Assembly (NCBI RefSeq): GCF_000270245.1
Contig: NC_015635.1
Span: 3,472,001 to 3,536,000, forward strand
From: Microlunatus phosphovorus NM-1
GTDB lineage: Bacteria > Actinomycetota > Actinomycetes > Propionibacteriales > Propionibacteriaceae
Length of the DNA stretch: 64,000 nt
Reading direction: 5' to 3'
The translations under genes and the position numbers were made by a program. Shown piece by piece: positions 57,831 to 64,000 of the stretch. The notes under the pieces were generated by a model. The model was given only the letters and a program-made list of their open reading frames with translations. It searched no databases and had not been told where the DNA came from. Each line of letters starts with the position of its first letter. The first letter of the stretch is position 1.

Positions 57831-58203
57831 GGGTGGAGGTGGCGGGAATCGAACCCGCGTCCTCGAGCGATGAGCCAGGGCTTCTCCGGGCGCAGCTGAT
57901 GGTTTCGTTCTTCTCGGCCCCTGCACTCGCATCAGCACGTTGCAGACAGGCCCAGTCTCAGTTCATGTTCCGGCTAGGTCCTGGGACCACTCCTAGCTGG
58001 TAAGCCTCCTTGATGAGGCCAGGATCCGGGACGGAGGCACGCCCGGGCTGACCCTTCGATCACTGATCAGGCAGCGAGAGCGAAGTCAGTGCGCTGTTCA
58101 GACTTGGCACTTATTGGTTTCCAAGGGACATTAACGAGTTGACCTTGGTTTCTCGGCCCGCTTCTCCTGGGTCTACCGACCCAAGTCGAAACCGATCACC
58201 CCC
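57831..58203 (-). ncRNA. ssrA: Transfer-messenger RNA
   Basis: About 373 nt. The 5' end GGGGGTGATCGGTTTCGACTTG pairs with the 3' CACCTCC of the tRNA-like acceptor stem, and the T-arm GCGGGTTCGATTCCCGCC is just before the discriminator A. CCA is not encoded. Read from the resume codon GCC, the tag is AKSEQRTDFALAA, ending in the ALAA degron that Clp proteases recognise. A -10-like TACAAC lies just upstream of the 5' end. It acts with SmpB, encoded about 3 kb away, to free stalled ribosomes. Confidence 0.95.
58067..58108 (-). other. tmRNA tag-peptide reading frame
   Basis: The frame GCC AAG TCT GAA CAG CGC ACT GAC TTC GCT CTC GCT GCC TGA encodes AKSEQRTDFALAA and a stop. It lies in the expected place, between the first pseudoknot region and the middle of ssrA. 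Confidence 0.92.
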
Positions 58204-58318
58204 TGTTGAGTTGTACCGCTCTACTCTACCCGGTACGCCGCAGCGCTGCATCCGATTACCCGGGCAGCCGACCGCGTACGCCGGATCCTCTCTCTTTGGC
58301 GGGCGCCTCTACCAGCAG

Positions 58319-58924
58319 CTAGCGTTCCGAGAGGGCCTCGATCTTGACGACCTTCTTGACCGGGTTGGTCCAGTCGTCGCCTTGCAGCGCCTTCGCACCG
58401 CCGACCACGGTGAGCACCACCCAGCCGATGAAGGCGATACCGATGAGGAAGTTGAAGATCCCGAAATCGGTCACCCCCTGCAGGATCAACAGCACGATCC
58501 AGCTCGCCAGCGCCACCAGTTGGAAGTTGAAGGCCTTGGCCGCCTCCTTCCGCGGGTAGCTCTCCTGCGGGCTCAACGCGAAGATCAGCAACGGACCGAA
58601 GATCGAGGTCAGCAAGGCCGAGAAGTGCGCGAACCCGGCGATCCCGCGGCCGGCCTGCTGCTTGGCCTGCGGCGGCACCAGCGGCCGGTACGCCGGATGC
58701 ATCCCCAGCGCCTGGGACGAGGCGGGAACCTGCACCAGGCCATAGAAGGCCCCGTTCAGCTCCTTGCGGGTGCTGGCCCCGAGGACCTGACCGATGCGGT
58801 GATCGAACTCCTCGGAGGTGATGCGGCCGTCCGCGTACGCCTCCTGGAGCCAGTGCTCGGCTCGATCGCGTTGTTCGTCGGTGACCGGAAGGCTAAGACT
58901 CGGATGCTCGTAGATCGCGCTCAT
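58319..58924 (-). CDS. DUF1707 and DUF4870 domain membrane protein
   Basis: A 201-residue protein starting at ATG 58924 (MSAIYEHPSLSLPVTDEQRDRAEHWL). Residues ~14-60 are a DUF1707 domain (ADGRITSEEFDHRIGQVLGASTRKEL), a soluble module common in actinobacteria. Residues ~95-185 form a DUF4870 membrane domain with three or four helices (FGPLLIFALS, LVALASWIVLLILQG, GIAFIGWVVLTVVG). No function is established. It is read alone between ssrA and the divergent FKBP gene. Confidence 0.85.
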   Translation of the reverse strand: MSAIYEHPSLSLPVTDEQRDRAEHWLQEAYADGRITSEEFDHRIGQVLGASTRKELNGAFYGLVQVPASSQALGMHPAYRPLVPPQAKQQAGRGIAGFAHFSALLTSIFGPLLIFALSPQESYPRKEAAKAFNFQLVALASWIVLLILQGVTDFGIFNFLIGIAFIGWVVLTVVGGAKALQGDDWTNPVKKVVKIEALSER

Positions 58925-59018
58925 GACAGCCATGCTGCTCGTCCGCGCCATCGCGTTCCATCGGGCACTCCCCTCACCTGACCCCGGTTCGCGGATCCAT
59001 CCTCTAGGTTGGGTGCCC

Positions 59019-59393
59019 ATGACCGCTGATAAGCCAGAAGTTGACTTCTATGAGGGCGAGCCGCCCACCGACCTGGAGATCACCGACCTCGTCGTCGGCG
59101 ACGGAGCCGAGGCCCGCGCCGGTGACCGGGTGCTGGTGCACTACGTCGGTGTCGCGCACAGCACGGGCGAGGAGTTCGACGCCTCCTACAACCGTGGCGC
59201 TCCGCTGGACTTCCCGCTCGGCGCCGGCCGGGTCATCAAGGGCTGGGACGACGGCGTCGCCGGGATGAAGGTCGGTGGCCGCCGCCAGCTGGTGATCCCG
59301 CCGCACCTCGGATACGGCAACCGCGGCGCCGGGGGCGTGATCAAGCCGGGCGAGACGCTGATCTTCGTCGTCGATCTGGTCGCCGTCGCCTGA
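59019..59393 (+). CDS. FKBP-type peptidyl-prolyl cis-trans isomerase
   Basis: A 124-residue single-domain FKBP from ATG 59019 (MTADKPEVDFYEG). The active-site text is VLVHYVGVAHSTGEEFDASYNRGAPLDFPLGAGRVIKGWDDG (partial), ending GYGNRGAGGVIKPGETLIFVVDLV. All aromatic pocket residues (Tyr, Phe, Asp, Phe, Ile, Trp, Tyr, Phe) appear. It speeds proline isomerisation in folding. No signal peptide is visible, so it is probably cytoplasmic. Confidence 0.95.
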   Translation: MTADKPEVDFYEGEPPTDLEITDLVVGDGAEARAGDRVLVHYVGVAHSTGEEFDASYNRGAPLDFPLGAGRVIKGWDDGVAGMKVGGRRQLVIPPHLGYGNRGAGGVIKPGETLIFVVDLVAVA

Positions 59394-59441
59394 TCAATCC
59401 CCACCTGATCGATCCCGGTTGACCAGAGTCAGTCGGTCACC

Positions 59442-61298
59442 TCACCAGCTGCCGCCGCCACCGCCACCACCGCCACCGCCGGAGAACCCGCCACCGGAGA
59501 ACGAGCTACCGCCGCCGAACCCGGTGCCGTCGGCGCCCGACGATGGCGCGGGTGCGGCGGCAGTGGTCAGGCTGCTGGTGAGGAAGCCGGCATTGAACGC
59601 CGACAGACCGTAGTAGTTGCCGACGTACCAGTACGGCGCCTCGTCGGGAATCCGGCCCATCGCCACCAGGTCGGCACAGATCTTCGCCCAGCGATCTGCC
59701 AGGTCGAACGCGATCGCCCACGGTAGGTACTTCGAGAAGATGTCCTCGCCCTCCTCGAACCGGATCTGGTTGGCCTCGGCCGTCGCCAGATAGGTCTTGA
59801 AGCCCTCGACCTGATCGCAGACCGCCCGGCCATCGGCGGTCCGGCGGCCACGACCGAGCTTGATGCGGATCACTGCGAAGGTCACCAGGATCGGCAGCAG
59901 CGGCACGAGCAAGAGCATCATGACCGCGCCCAGTGCGAACGCCGAGAAGACCGGGACCGCGACCACGAGGCAGCCGAGCCCGCCGGCAGCCGCCGCCGAG
60001 GGCTGCTTGCGATACCAGCCCCGACTCGCCACCTGACTGCGTACCGCCTTGTCCATCGCGTCGTGCGCCTTGGCCAGGCTGCCCTGCTTCGACAGGTCCA
60101 CCTGCGTTCCGGGCCCACCGCCACCGAACACCCCGTCCAGCAGGATGACCTCGTGCGGCGCCGACGCCCTGCCCGGATCGCGCAGCGTCACCTGGAAGTC
60201 CTTCTTGCCGCTGCTCTGCACCGTCAGCGCTCCGCGGACCGCGAGGTCGATGATCGTTGCCGCAGTCTCACGGGTGTTGAGCTTGCCATCGACCAGCAGG
60301 CCGCCCTCGGCGACCGGGATCGGCGGCGGCGTGAAAGCCACCGGGATGGGCAGATCGGGATCGCTCGGCACGACCGGGACCTCGTGACCCGGCAGCGGCA
60401 CGGTGCCGGGCGGCAGGCCGGCGTACCGCTCGTCTCGACCGTGCTTGCGCCACCAGCGCACGCCGAAGATCGGCGAGCCCACCAGGGTCACCAGACTCAG
60501 ACCGCCAACGGCCGCCAGTCCGGCCTTCTCCCCCGCGGTCAGCTTGCTGCCGTCCGGCTCCAGATGGGGCGCGTTGTCGCTGACCAGGCCGGATTTGATC
60601 TTGACGCCGATGGTCACTCCCTGTCGCGCGGGGAGGTTGGCCTGGGTGAACTCCGCGACCCCATCGGCGGCGGCCTTGGCCGAGCTGCAGCCCTCCTTGC
60701 TGCCCACCGGGCCGGCGAAGCAGCTGACATCTTGTGCCCCACCAGGCACCTTCGCACTGATCGCCACGTCCTTCATCGGGGCCGGCCAGTCCGATCCGGT
60801 GGCATCCCAGTAGAGCTCGTCGTAGCTGCCCGACGTACGCATCGCACCCTTCACCGTGTAGGTGATCACGTACGTCGCAGTAGGAGACGTGATGGTCTCG
60901 TCGGGGTCACCGATCCGGATCCGCAACTGCTCCCCGCGGCCGTCGTCGGTCTTGTAGGTGTTCTCGCTGTACTGGGTGGCCACACCGGGGTCCGGACTGG
61001 TCACTGACTCGATATCGACCGTGTAGACGGCGTCGTCCTCGTCGCTGTACTTCTCCCGAGTGACGAAGTAGCGGTCGATCCCGTGCCGGCCGGAGTTCGA
61101 ACCGAATCGATAGACGAGGGTCTCCTTGGCGTGCAGCACGCCGTCGGCGCCCATCGTGTACTCGATGCTGAACTTGTCGATCTGGTCGTCTTCGGCAGCA
61201 TGTGCCGACGGCGGGGCGGCCAGGGTGAAGCCGAGGGCGAGCAGCAGACCGGCAACCGCCAGCAGCGCCGCCCGGATCGCTTTGAGTTGCGCGCTCAT
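59442..61298 (-). CDS. DUF2207 exported membrane protein with Gly-rich C-terminus
   Basis: A 618-residue protein. A signal peptide ([20 protein letters not shown]...AHAAE) precedes an extracellular DUF2207 beta-rich domain ([23 protein letters not shown]). A membrane helix lies near residue 265, a cytoplasmic domain follows, and two helices near 440-480 form a hairpin. The end is [18 protein letters not shown]...SW, a Gly/Ser tail common to this family. Function is unknown. It overlaps smpB by four bases. Confidence 0.85.
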   Translation of the reverse strand: MSAQLKAIRAALLAVAGLLLALGFTLAAPPSAHAAEDDQIDKFSIEYTMGADGVLHAKETLVYRFGSNSGRHGIDRYFVTREKYSDEDDAVYTVDIESVTSPDPGVATQYSENTYKTDDGRGEQLRIRIGDPDETITSPTATYVITYTVKGAMRTSGSYDELYWDATGSDWPAPMKDVAISAKVPGGAQDVSCFAGPVGSKEGCSSAKAAADGVAEFTQANLPARQGVTIGVKIKSGLVSDNAPHLEPDGSKLTAGEKAGLAAVGGLSLVTLVGSPIFGVRWWRKHGRDERYAGLPPGTVPLPGHEVPVVPSDPDLPIPVAFTPPPIPVAEGGLLVDGKLNTRETAATIIDLAVRGALTVQSSGKKDFQVTLRDPGRASAPHEVILLDGVFGGGGPGTQVDLSKQGSLAKAHDAMDKAVRSQVASRGWYRKQPSAAAAGGLGCLVVAVPVFSAFALGAVMMLLLVPLLPILVTFAVIRIKLGRGRRTADGRAVCDQVEGFKTYLATAEANQIRFEEGEDIFSKYLPWAIAFDLADRWAKICADLVAMGRIPDEAPYWYVGNYYGLSAFNAGFLTSSLTTAAAPAPSSGADGTGFGGGSSFSGGGFSGGGGGGGGGGSW

Positions 61299-61774
61299 CC
61301 TCGCCCCCTTCTGGTCCGGGTCGCGAGTGCCCGCTGGGCCTCGCGGTCGGCCTCCCGCTTGGCGATCGTCTGGCGCTTGTCGTACTCCCGCTTGCCGGTG
61401 GCGACGGCGAGCTCGACCTTGGCGTACCCGTCGTTGAAGTAGATGCTCAGCGGCACCAGCGTGGAACCCTTGGTCTCCAGCTCACGGGCGATCTTGTCGA
61501 TCTCGCGGCGGTGCAGCAGCAGTTTGCGGGTGCGGCGAGCCGTGTGGTTGGTCCAGGTGCCGTGGCTGTACTCGGGGATGTGTGCGGCGCGCAGCCACAC
61601 TTCGCCGTCGTCCACGGTGGCGAACGCGTCAGCGAGGGTCGCCCGGCCCTCCCGCAGCGACTTCACCTCGGTGCCGCTCAGTGCCAGCCCCGCCTCGTAC
61701 GTGTCGCCGATGTGGAAGTCATGCCGAGCCTTGCGGTTCTGCGCGACGACCTTGCGCCCCTTCTCCTTGACCAT
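61295..61774 (-). CDS. smpB: SsrA-binding protein SmpB
   Basis: A 159-residue protein with [41 protein letters not shown] and [21 protein letters not shown], and a basic C-terminal tail that folds in the stalled ribosome's mRNA channel. I prefer ATG 61774 (MVKEKGRK), nine bases after GGGGGAGG; the ATG at 61783 sits directly against that site. It carries tmRNA to stalled ribosomes; ssrA is about 3 kb away on the same strand. Confidence 0.95.
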   Translation of the reverse strand: MVKEKGRKVVAQNRKARHDFHIGDTYEAGLALSGTEVKSLREGRATLADAFATVDDGEVWLRAAHIPEYSHGTWTNHTARRTRKLLLHRREIDKIARELETKGSTLVPLSIYFNDGYAKVELAVATGKREYDKRQTIAKREADREAQRALATRTRRGRG

Positions 61775-61818
61775 GCCCTCCATCCTCCCCCATCCCGGGG
61801 ATCGTTCCCGATCGGATT

Positions 61819-61859
61819 TCTGGTTACTGGTCCACCGCTGACGGGGACCAGTAACCAGA
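61819..61859 (-). terminator. Hairpin downstream of the M23 peptidase gene
   Basis: A 15-bp stem (TCTGGTTACTGGTCC / GGACCAGTAACCAGA) encloses an 11-base loop. It begins seven bases after the peptidase stop, in the 91-bp gap before smpB. An A-tract and not a U-tract follows on the minus strand, so it may be partial: smpB could still be reached by read-through. Confidence 0.55.
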
Positions 61860-61865
61860 ATCGGG

Positions 61866-63491
61866 TCAGAACCAGGTCATCGGGTTGCGGAGGCTGCCGT
61901 CCAGCCAGACCATCAGGTGCAGGTGGCAGCCGGTCGAATAGCCGGTGGTGCCCACGTAGCCGATCACCTCGCCCTTGCTGACATGGTTGCCTACGCCGAC
62001 GGTGTAGCGGATGGCGTGGTTGTAGGCGGTGGTGACGTAGCGGCCGTCCACCCTGCCGTGGTCGATGATCAGCCGGTTGCCGTAGCCCGCGTTGTAGTAC
62101 TTCTCGACGACCTTGCCGCTGTACGGGGCGCGGATCGGGGTGCCGCAGCCGGCGCCGAAGTCGGTGCCGTCGTGCAGCTTCCAGTAGTGCAGGACCGGGT
62201 GGAAACGCATTCCGTACGGCGAAGTGATCGGCGCATTGACCGGGTAGGAGAACCCGTGGCTGGCGCTCGAGGTCGAACCGCCCGAGCTGTGGGAGCTGGA
62301 GGACGAATCGTCTCGTGACGACCTCGAGGACCGGTTGTCCCGGTTGGAGCTGCCGGAGCTCTCCTCCGCTGCCGACGCAGCCGCCGCGACCTTCTGTGCC
62401 GCCCGTTGCTTGGCACGCTCCCGCCTGGCCTCGGCCGTGCGCCGCGCCCGCTCCGCCGCTGCGGCCTTGGCCGCCGCGACTCTGGCAGCCCGTTCAGCGG
62501 CGGCCTTGCGCGCCGCCGCAGCCTTGGCTCGGGCGATCCGGGCGGAGATCCGCTGCTCCACGTTTGCCCGCTCCCGCGTCAGCTGGGCGTAGTCGCTCTT
62601 GTCCCGGGCCACCTGGGCCGCCGCCTGCGACTCCGCAGCCTGGCGCTGGGACAGCAGCGAGGCAACCGAGGCCTGCTGCTGGGTGGCCTGCGCCTCCAGC
62701 CGCCGCTTGACCACCAGATTGTCGGCCGCCCGCTTCCGGTCCGCCGCGATCTCCTTCTCGATTGCCGCCTGCTTGGCCTTCTCCGCATCCAGCTTGGCTT
62801 GCAGGATCTCGGTCCGCTTGATCGTCGCCGCGCTGGTGTCGAACATGGTGGTCGACCACTGCAGACGCGTCTGCAGATCGGCGGTGCTGCTGCTCTCCAC
62901 CAGGACGGCGATCGGCAACAGGTTGGTCTGCCGCTGGTACTGATCGCGGACGATCTGTCCGGCCAGCTTCTTCTCCGCATCCAGCTTCTTCTGGTTCGCG
63001 GCGACCGCCGCCTTGGCCTTCGCCAACCGCTTCTTGGCGAGCTTCAGCTTGGCCGCCATGGCGATGTCGAGACGCTCGGCTGCGCCCAACTCGACCCGGG
63101 TCTGAGCCAGTGCAGCCTGCGCCGCGGCCAGCTGGGATTCGGCCGCGCTGACCGCGTTGGCGGCAGCATTGAGGGCTTGGGAGGACTCGTTCAGATCGTG
63201 CTTCTTGGCCGCCTGCTGAGCCCGCACCTGATCGCGCCGATCGGTGAGGTCGTCCGCCTTGGCCGACGGCACCAGCAAGGTGAGCGCCAGCGTCGAGGCG
63301 ATACCGACGACCGCCACCAACCGCAGACTGTGCCGAGTGGCCCGGCGCAGCCGCGTTGTCAGGTCCGACCAGCGCACCAGCGCACGCCGGGCAGGCGTCG
63401 GTGTTCGGTCGATGGCGAAGCAGTCGTCATGCTCTGGTGCTTCGCTGCCCTCCGGAACGTCCAGGTGGACGTAGGGAAGATCCGGTGTCAC
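61866..63491 (-). CDS. M23-family peptidase with coiled coil (EnvC/RipA-like cell-wall hydrolase)
   Basis: A 541-residue protein starting at GTG 63491. An N-terminal cytoplasmic stretch precedes one membrane helix or uncleaved signal ([24 protein letters not shown], about 57-80). Residues ~80-340 are a long Ala/Lys/Gln coiled coil. The C-terminal M23 domain has [22 protein letters not shown] (His and Asp zinc ligands) and GCHLHLMVW. Its place after ftsX suggests it is the coiled-coil amidase activator or hydrolase controlled by FtsEX in cell separation. Confidence 0.92.
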   Translation of the reverse strand: MTPDLPYVHLDVPEGSEAPEHDDCFAIDRTPTPARRALVRWSDLTTRLRRATRHSLRLVAVVGIASTLALTLLVPSAKADDLTDRRDQVRAQQAAKKHDLNESSQALNAAANAVSAAESQLAAAQAALAQTRVELGAAERLDIAMAAKLKLAKKRLAKAKAAVAANQKKLDAEKKLAGQIVRDQYQRQTNLLPIAVLVESSSTADLQTRLQWSTTMFDTSAATIKRTEILQAKLDAEKAKQAAIEKEIAADRKRAADNLVVKRRLEAQATQQQASVASLLSQRQAAESQAAAQVARDKSDYAQLTRERANVEQRISARIARAKAAAARKAAAERAARVAAAKAAAAERARRTAEARRERAKQRAAQKVAAAASAAEESSGSSNRDNRSSRSSRDDSSSSSHSSGGSTSSASHGFSYPVNAPITSPYGMRFHPVLHYWKLHDGTDFGAGCGTPIRAPYSGKVVEKYYNAGYGNRLIIDHGRVDGRYVTTAYNHAIRYTVGVGNHVSKGEVIGYVGTTGYSTGCHLHLMVWLDGSLRNPMTWF

Positions 63492-63579
63492 AGCTCAATC
63501 CCCAATCGCGTGTCTTGGTCGACCCCGAACCCTCTGGTTCGAGACCCTCAAGGTGCAATTGAGGTTGAGATTTTCCTTA

Positions 63580-64000
63580 TTACACCCTGAGGTACTTACG
63601 AGTCGTTATCAGCGTCGGGATGATAGACAGCGCGAGGCCGACGACCGCAACCCCCAAGACGGCCAAAAGGGTCTCCTTCCACCCAATCCACGGTAAAGAC
63701 TGAATAGAGACTTCAGCTTTACGCATGATGACCAAGTAAACGCCTGTGACGAGAGTGGCGGATGCGAGCATCACGCCGATGAGCGCGGAGATGATGGCTT
63801 CAAAAAGGAAGGGCAACGTGATATAGAGGTTGCTCGCTCCGACCAGGCGCATGATGCCGATCTCTCGACGCCGCGCGAAGGCGGCCAACCGGATCGTGTT
63901 GCCGATCTGCAACGCCGCCGCGAGCAGCAGCAGCGCCGAGGCGACGATCGTCCCCCATTGCAACAGGTTCAGCCAGGAGAAGAACGGGTCGAGGTACTGC
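63580..64000 (-). CDS. ftsX: Cell-division ABC-type permease FtsX (5' end outside window)
   Basis: The frame is open to the window edge (QYLDPFFSWLNLL...), so this is the C-terminal part. It shows the FtsX membrane helices (IVASALLLLAAALQIGNTIRLA, ALIGVMLASATLVTGVYLVI, LLAVLGVAVVGLALSIIPTLI) and the family motif ARRREIGIMRLVGASNLYI. FtsX, with ATPase FtsE, transmits ATP hydrolysis to cell-wall hydrolases. The last 250 bases drop to about 55% G+C, unlike the rest of the window. Confidence 0.93.
   Translation of the reverse strand, partial: QYLDPFFSWLNLLQWGTIVASALLLLAAALQIGNTIRLAAFARRREIGIMRLVGASNLYITLPFLFEAIISALIGVMLASATLVTGVYLVIMRKAEVSIQSLPWIGWKETLLAVLGVAVVGLALSIIPTLITTRKYLRV

Noticed and set aside
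63526-63545. GGTTCGAGACC, resembling a tRNA T-arm
   Set aside because: No acceptor, D- or anticodon arms fit around it; it is between ftsX and the M23 gene start.

Overview
The window is chromosomal DNA from a high-GC (roughly two-thirds G+C) actinobacterium. It carries the actinobacterial housekeeping order secA, hpf, comF, lpqB, mtrB, mtrA, and a second conserved block ftsX, M23 peptidase, smpB, ssrA. A homodimeric AceE, bacterial Ku, a 13E12-type DUF222/HNH protein, an Rv3235-like protein next to secA and a FolP2-like protein fit the same group. A relative of the Propionibacteriaceae is my best guess, but the sequence alone does not prove family or genus. There is no rRNA, no tRNA and no CRISPR array. 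The only RNA gene I can support is tmRNA. No stretch longer than about 200 bases lacks a gene.

Layout. 1-3.8 kb: the 3' part of a secreted FG-GAP/Cys-rich protein, then a PBP4-type D-Ala-D-Ala carboxypeptidase interrupted by an in-frame TGA. 3.8-9.7 kb (minus strand): Ku, a DUF222/HNH protein with a 116-bp nested inverted repeat upstream, and a methyltransferase, a small protein and a wax-ester-synthase-like protein with a lysine-rich tail. 9.9-11.2 kb: a GntR/UTRA regulator and a decayed HAD hydrolase. 11.3-16.5 kb: an Rv3235-like protein, SecA, a YcaQ-type DNA glycosylase and a small membrane protein. 16.7-24.4 kb (plus strand): a six-gene, end-to-start overlapping operon of a peptide-type ABC importer, a CocE-type hydrolase and a TetR regulator. 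24.4-30.2 kb (minus): hpf, comF, lpqB, mtrB, mtrA. 30.4-33.2 kb: YqgE/AlgH, the first malic enzyme and a CMD-domain protein.

33.3-41.1 kb (minus) is the most interesting region. Five tightly packed genes encode a SWIM zinc-finger protein, a DUF5691-like protein, a MoxR-type AAA+ ATPase, a DUF5682-like protein and a von Willebrand A protein; an AraC-type regulator and a VOC protein follow on the same strand. MoxR plus VWA pairs are established as ATP-driven chaperone or remodelling modules (RavA-ViaA, CoxD-CoxE, NorQ-NorD), but the job of this five-part version is unknown to me.

41.3-54.6 kb is central metabolism and stress: AceE, a phosphotransferase, the second malic enzyme, the glyoxylate pair hyi/glxR, a FolP2-like protein, a Cys-bearing HTH regulator with a cupin, NADP-type glutamate dehydrogenase, and a DUF2249-cupin/methyltransferase/DUF488 operon. 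54.8-57.7 kb has an orphan protein with the N-terminal motif seen in cargo of extracellular contractile injection systems, then an encapsulin shell gene with its DyP peroxidase cargo. 57.8-64 kb holds ssrA, a DUF1707/DUF4870 membrane protein, an FKBP, a DUF2207 protein, smpB, an M23 peptidase and the 3' part of ftsX, cut by the window edge.
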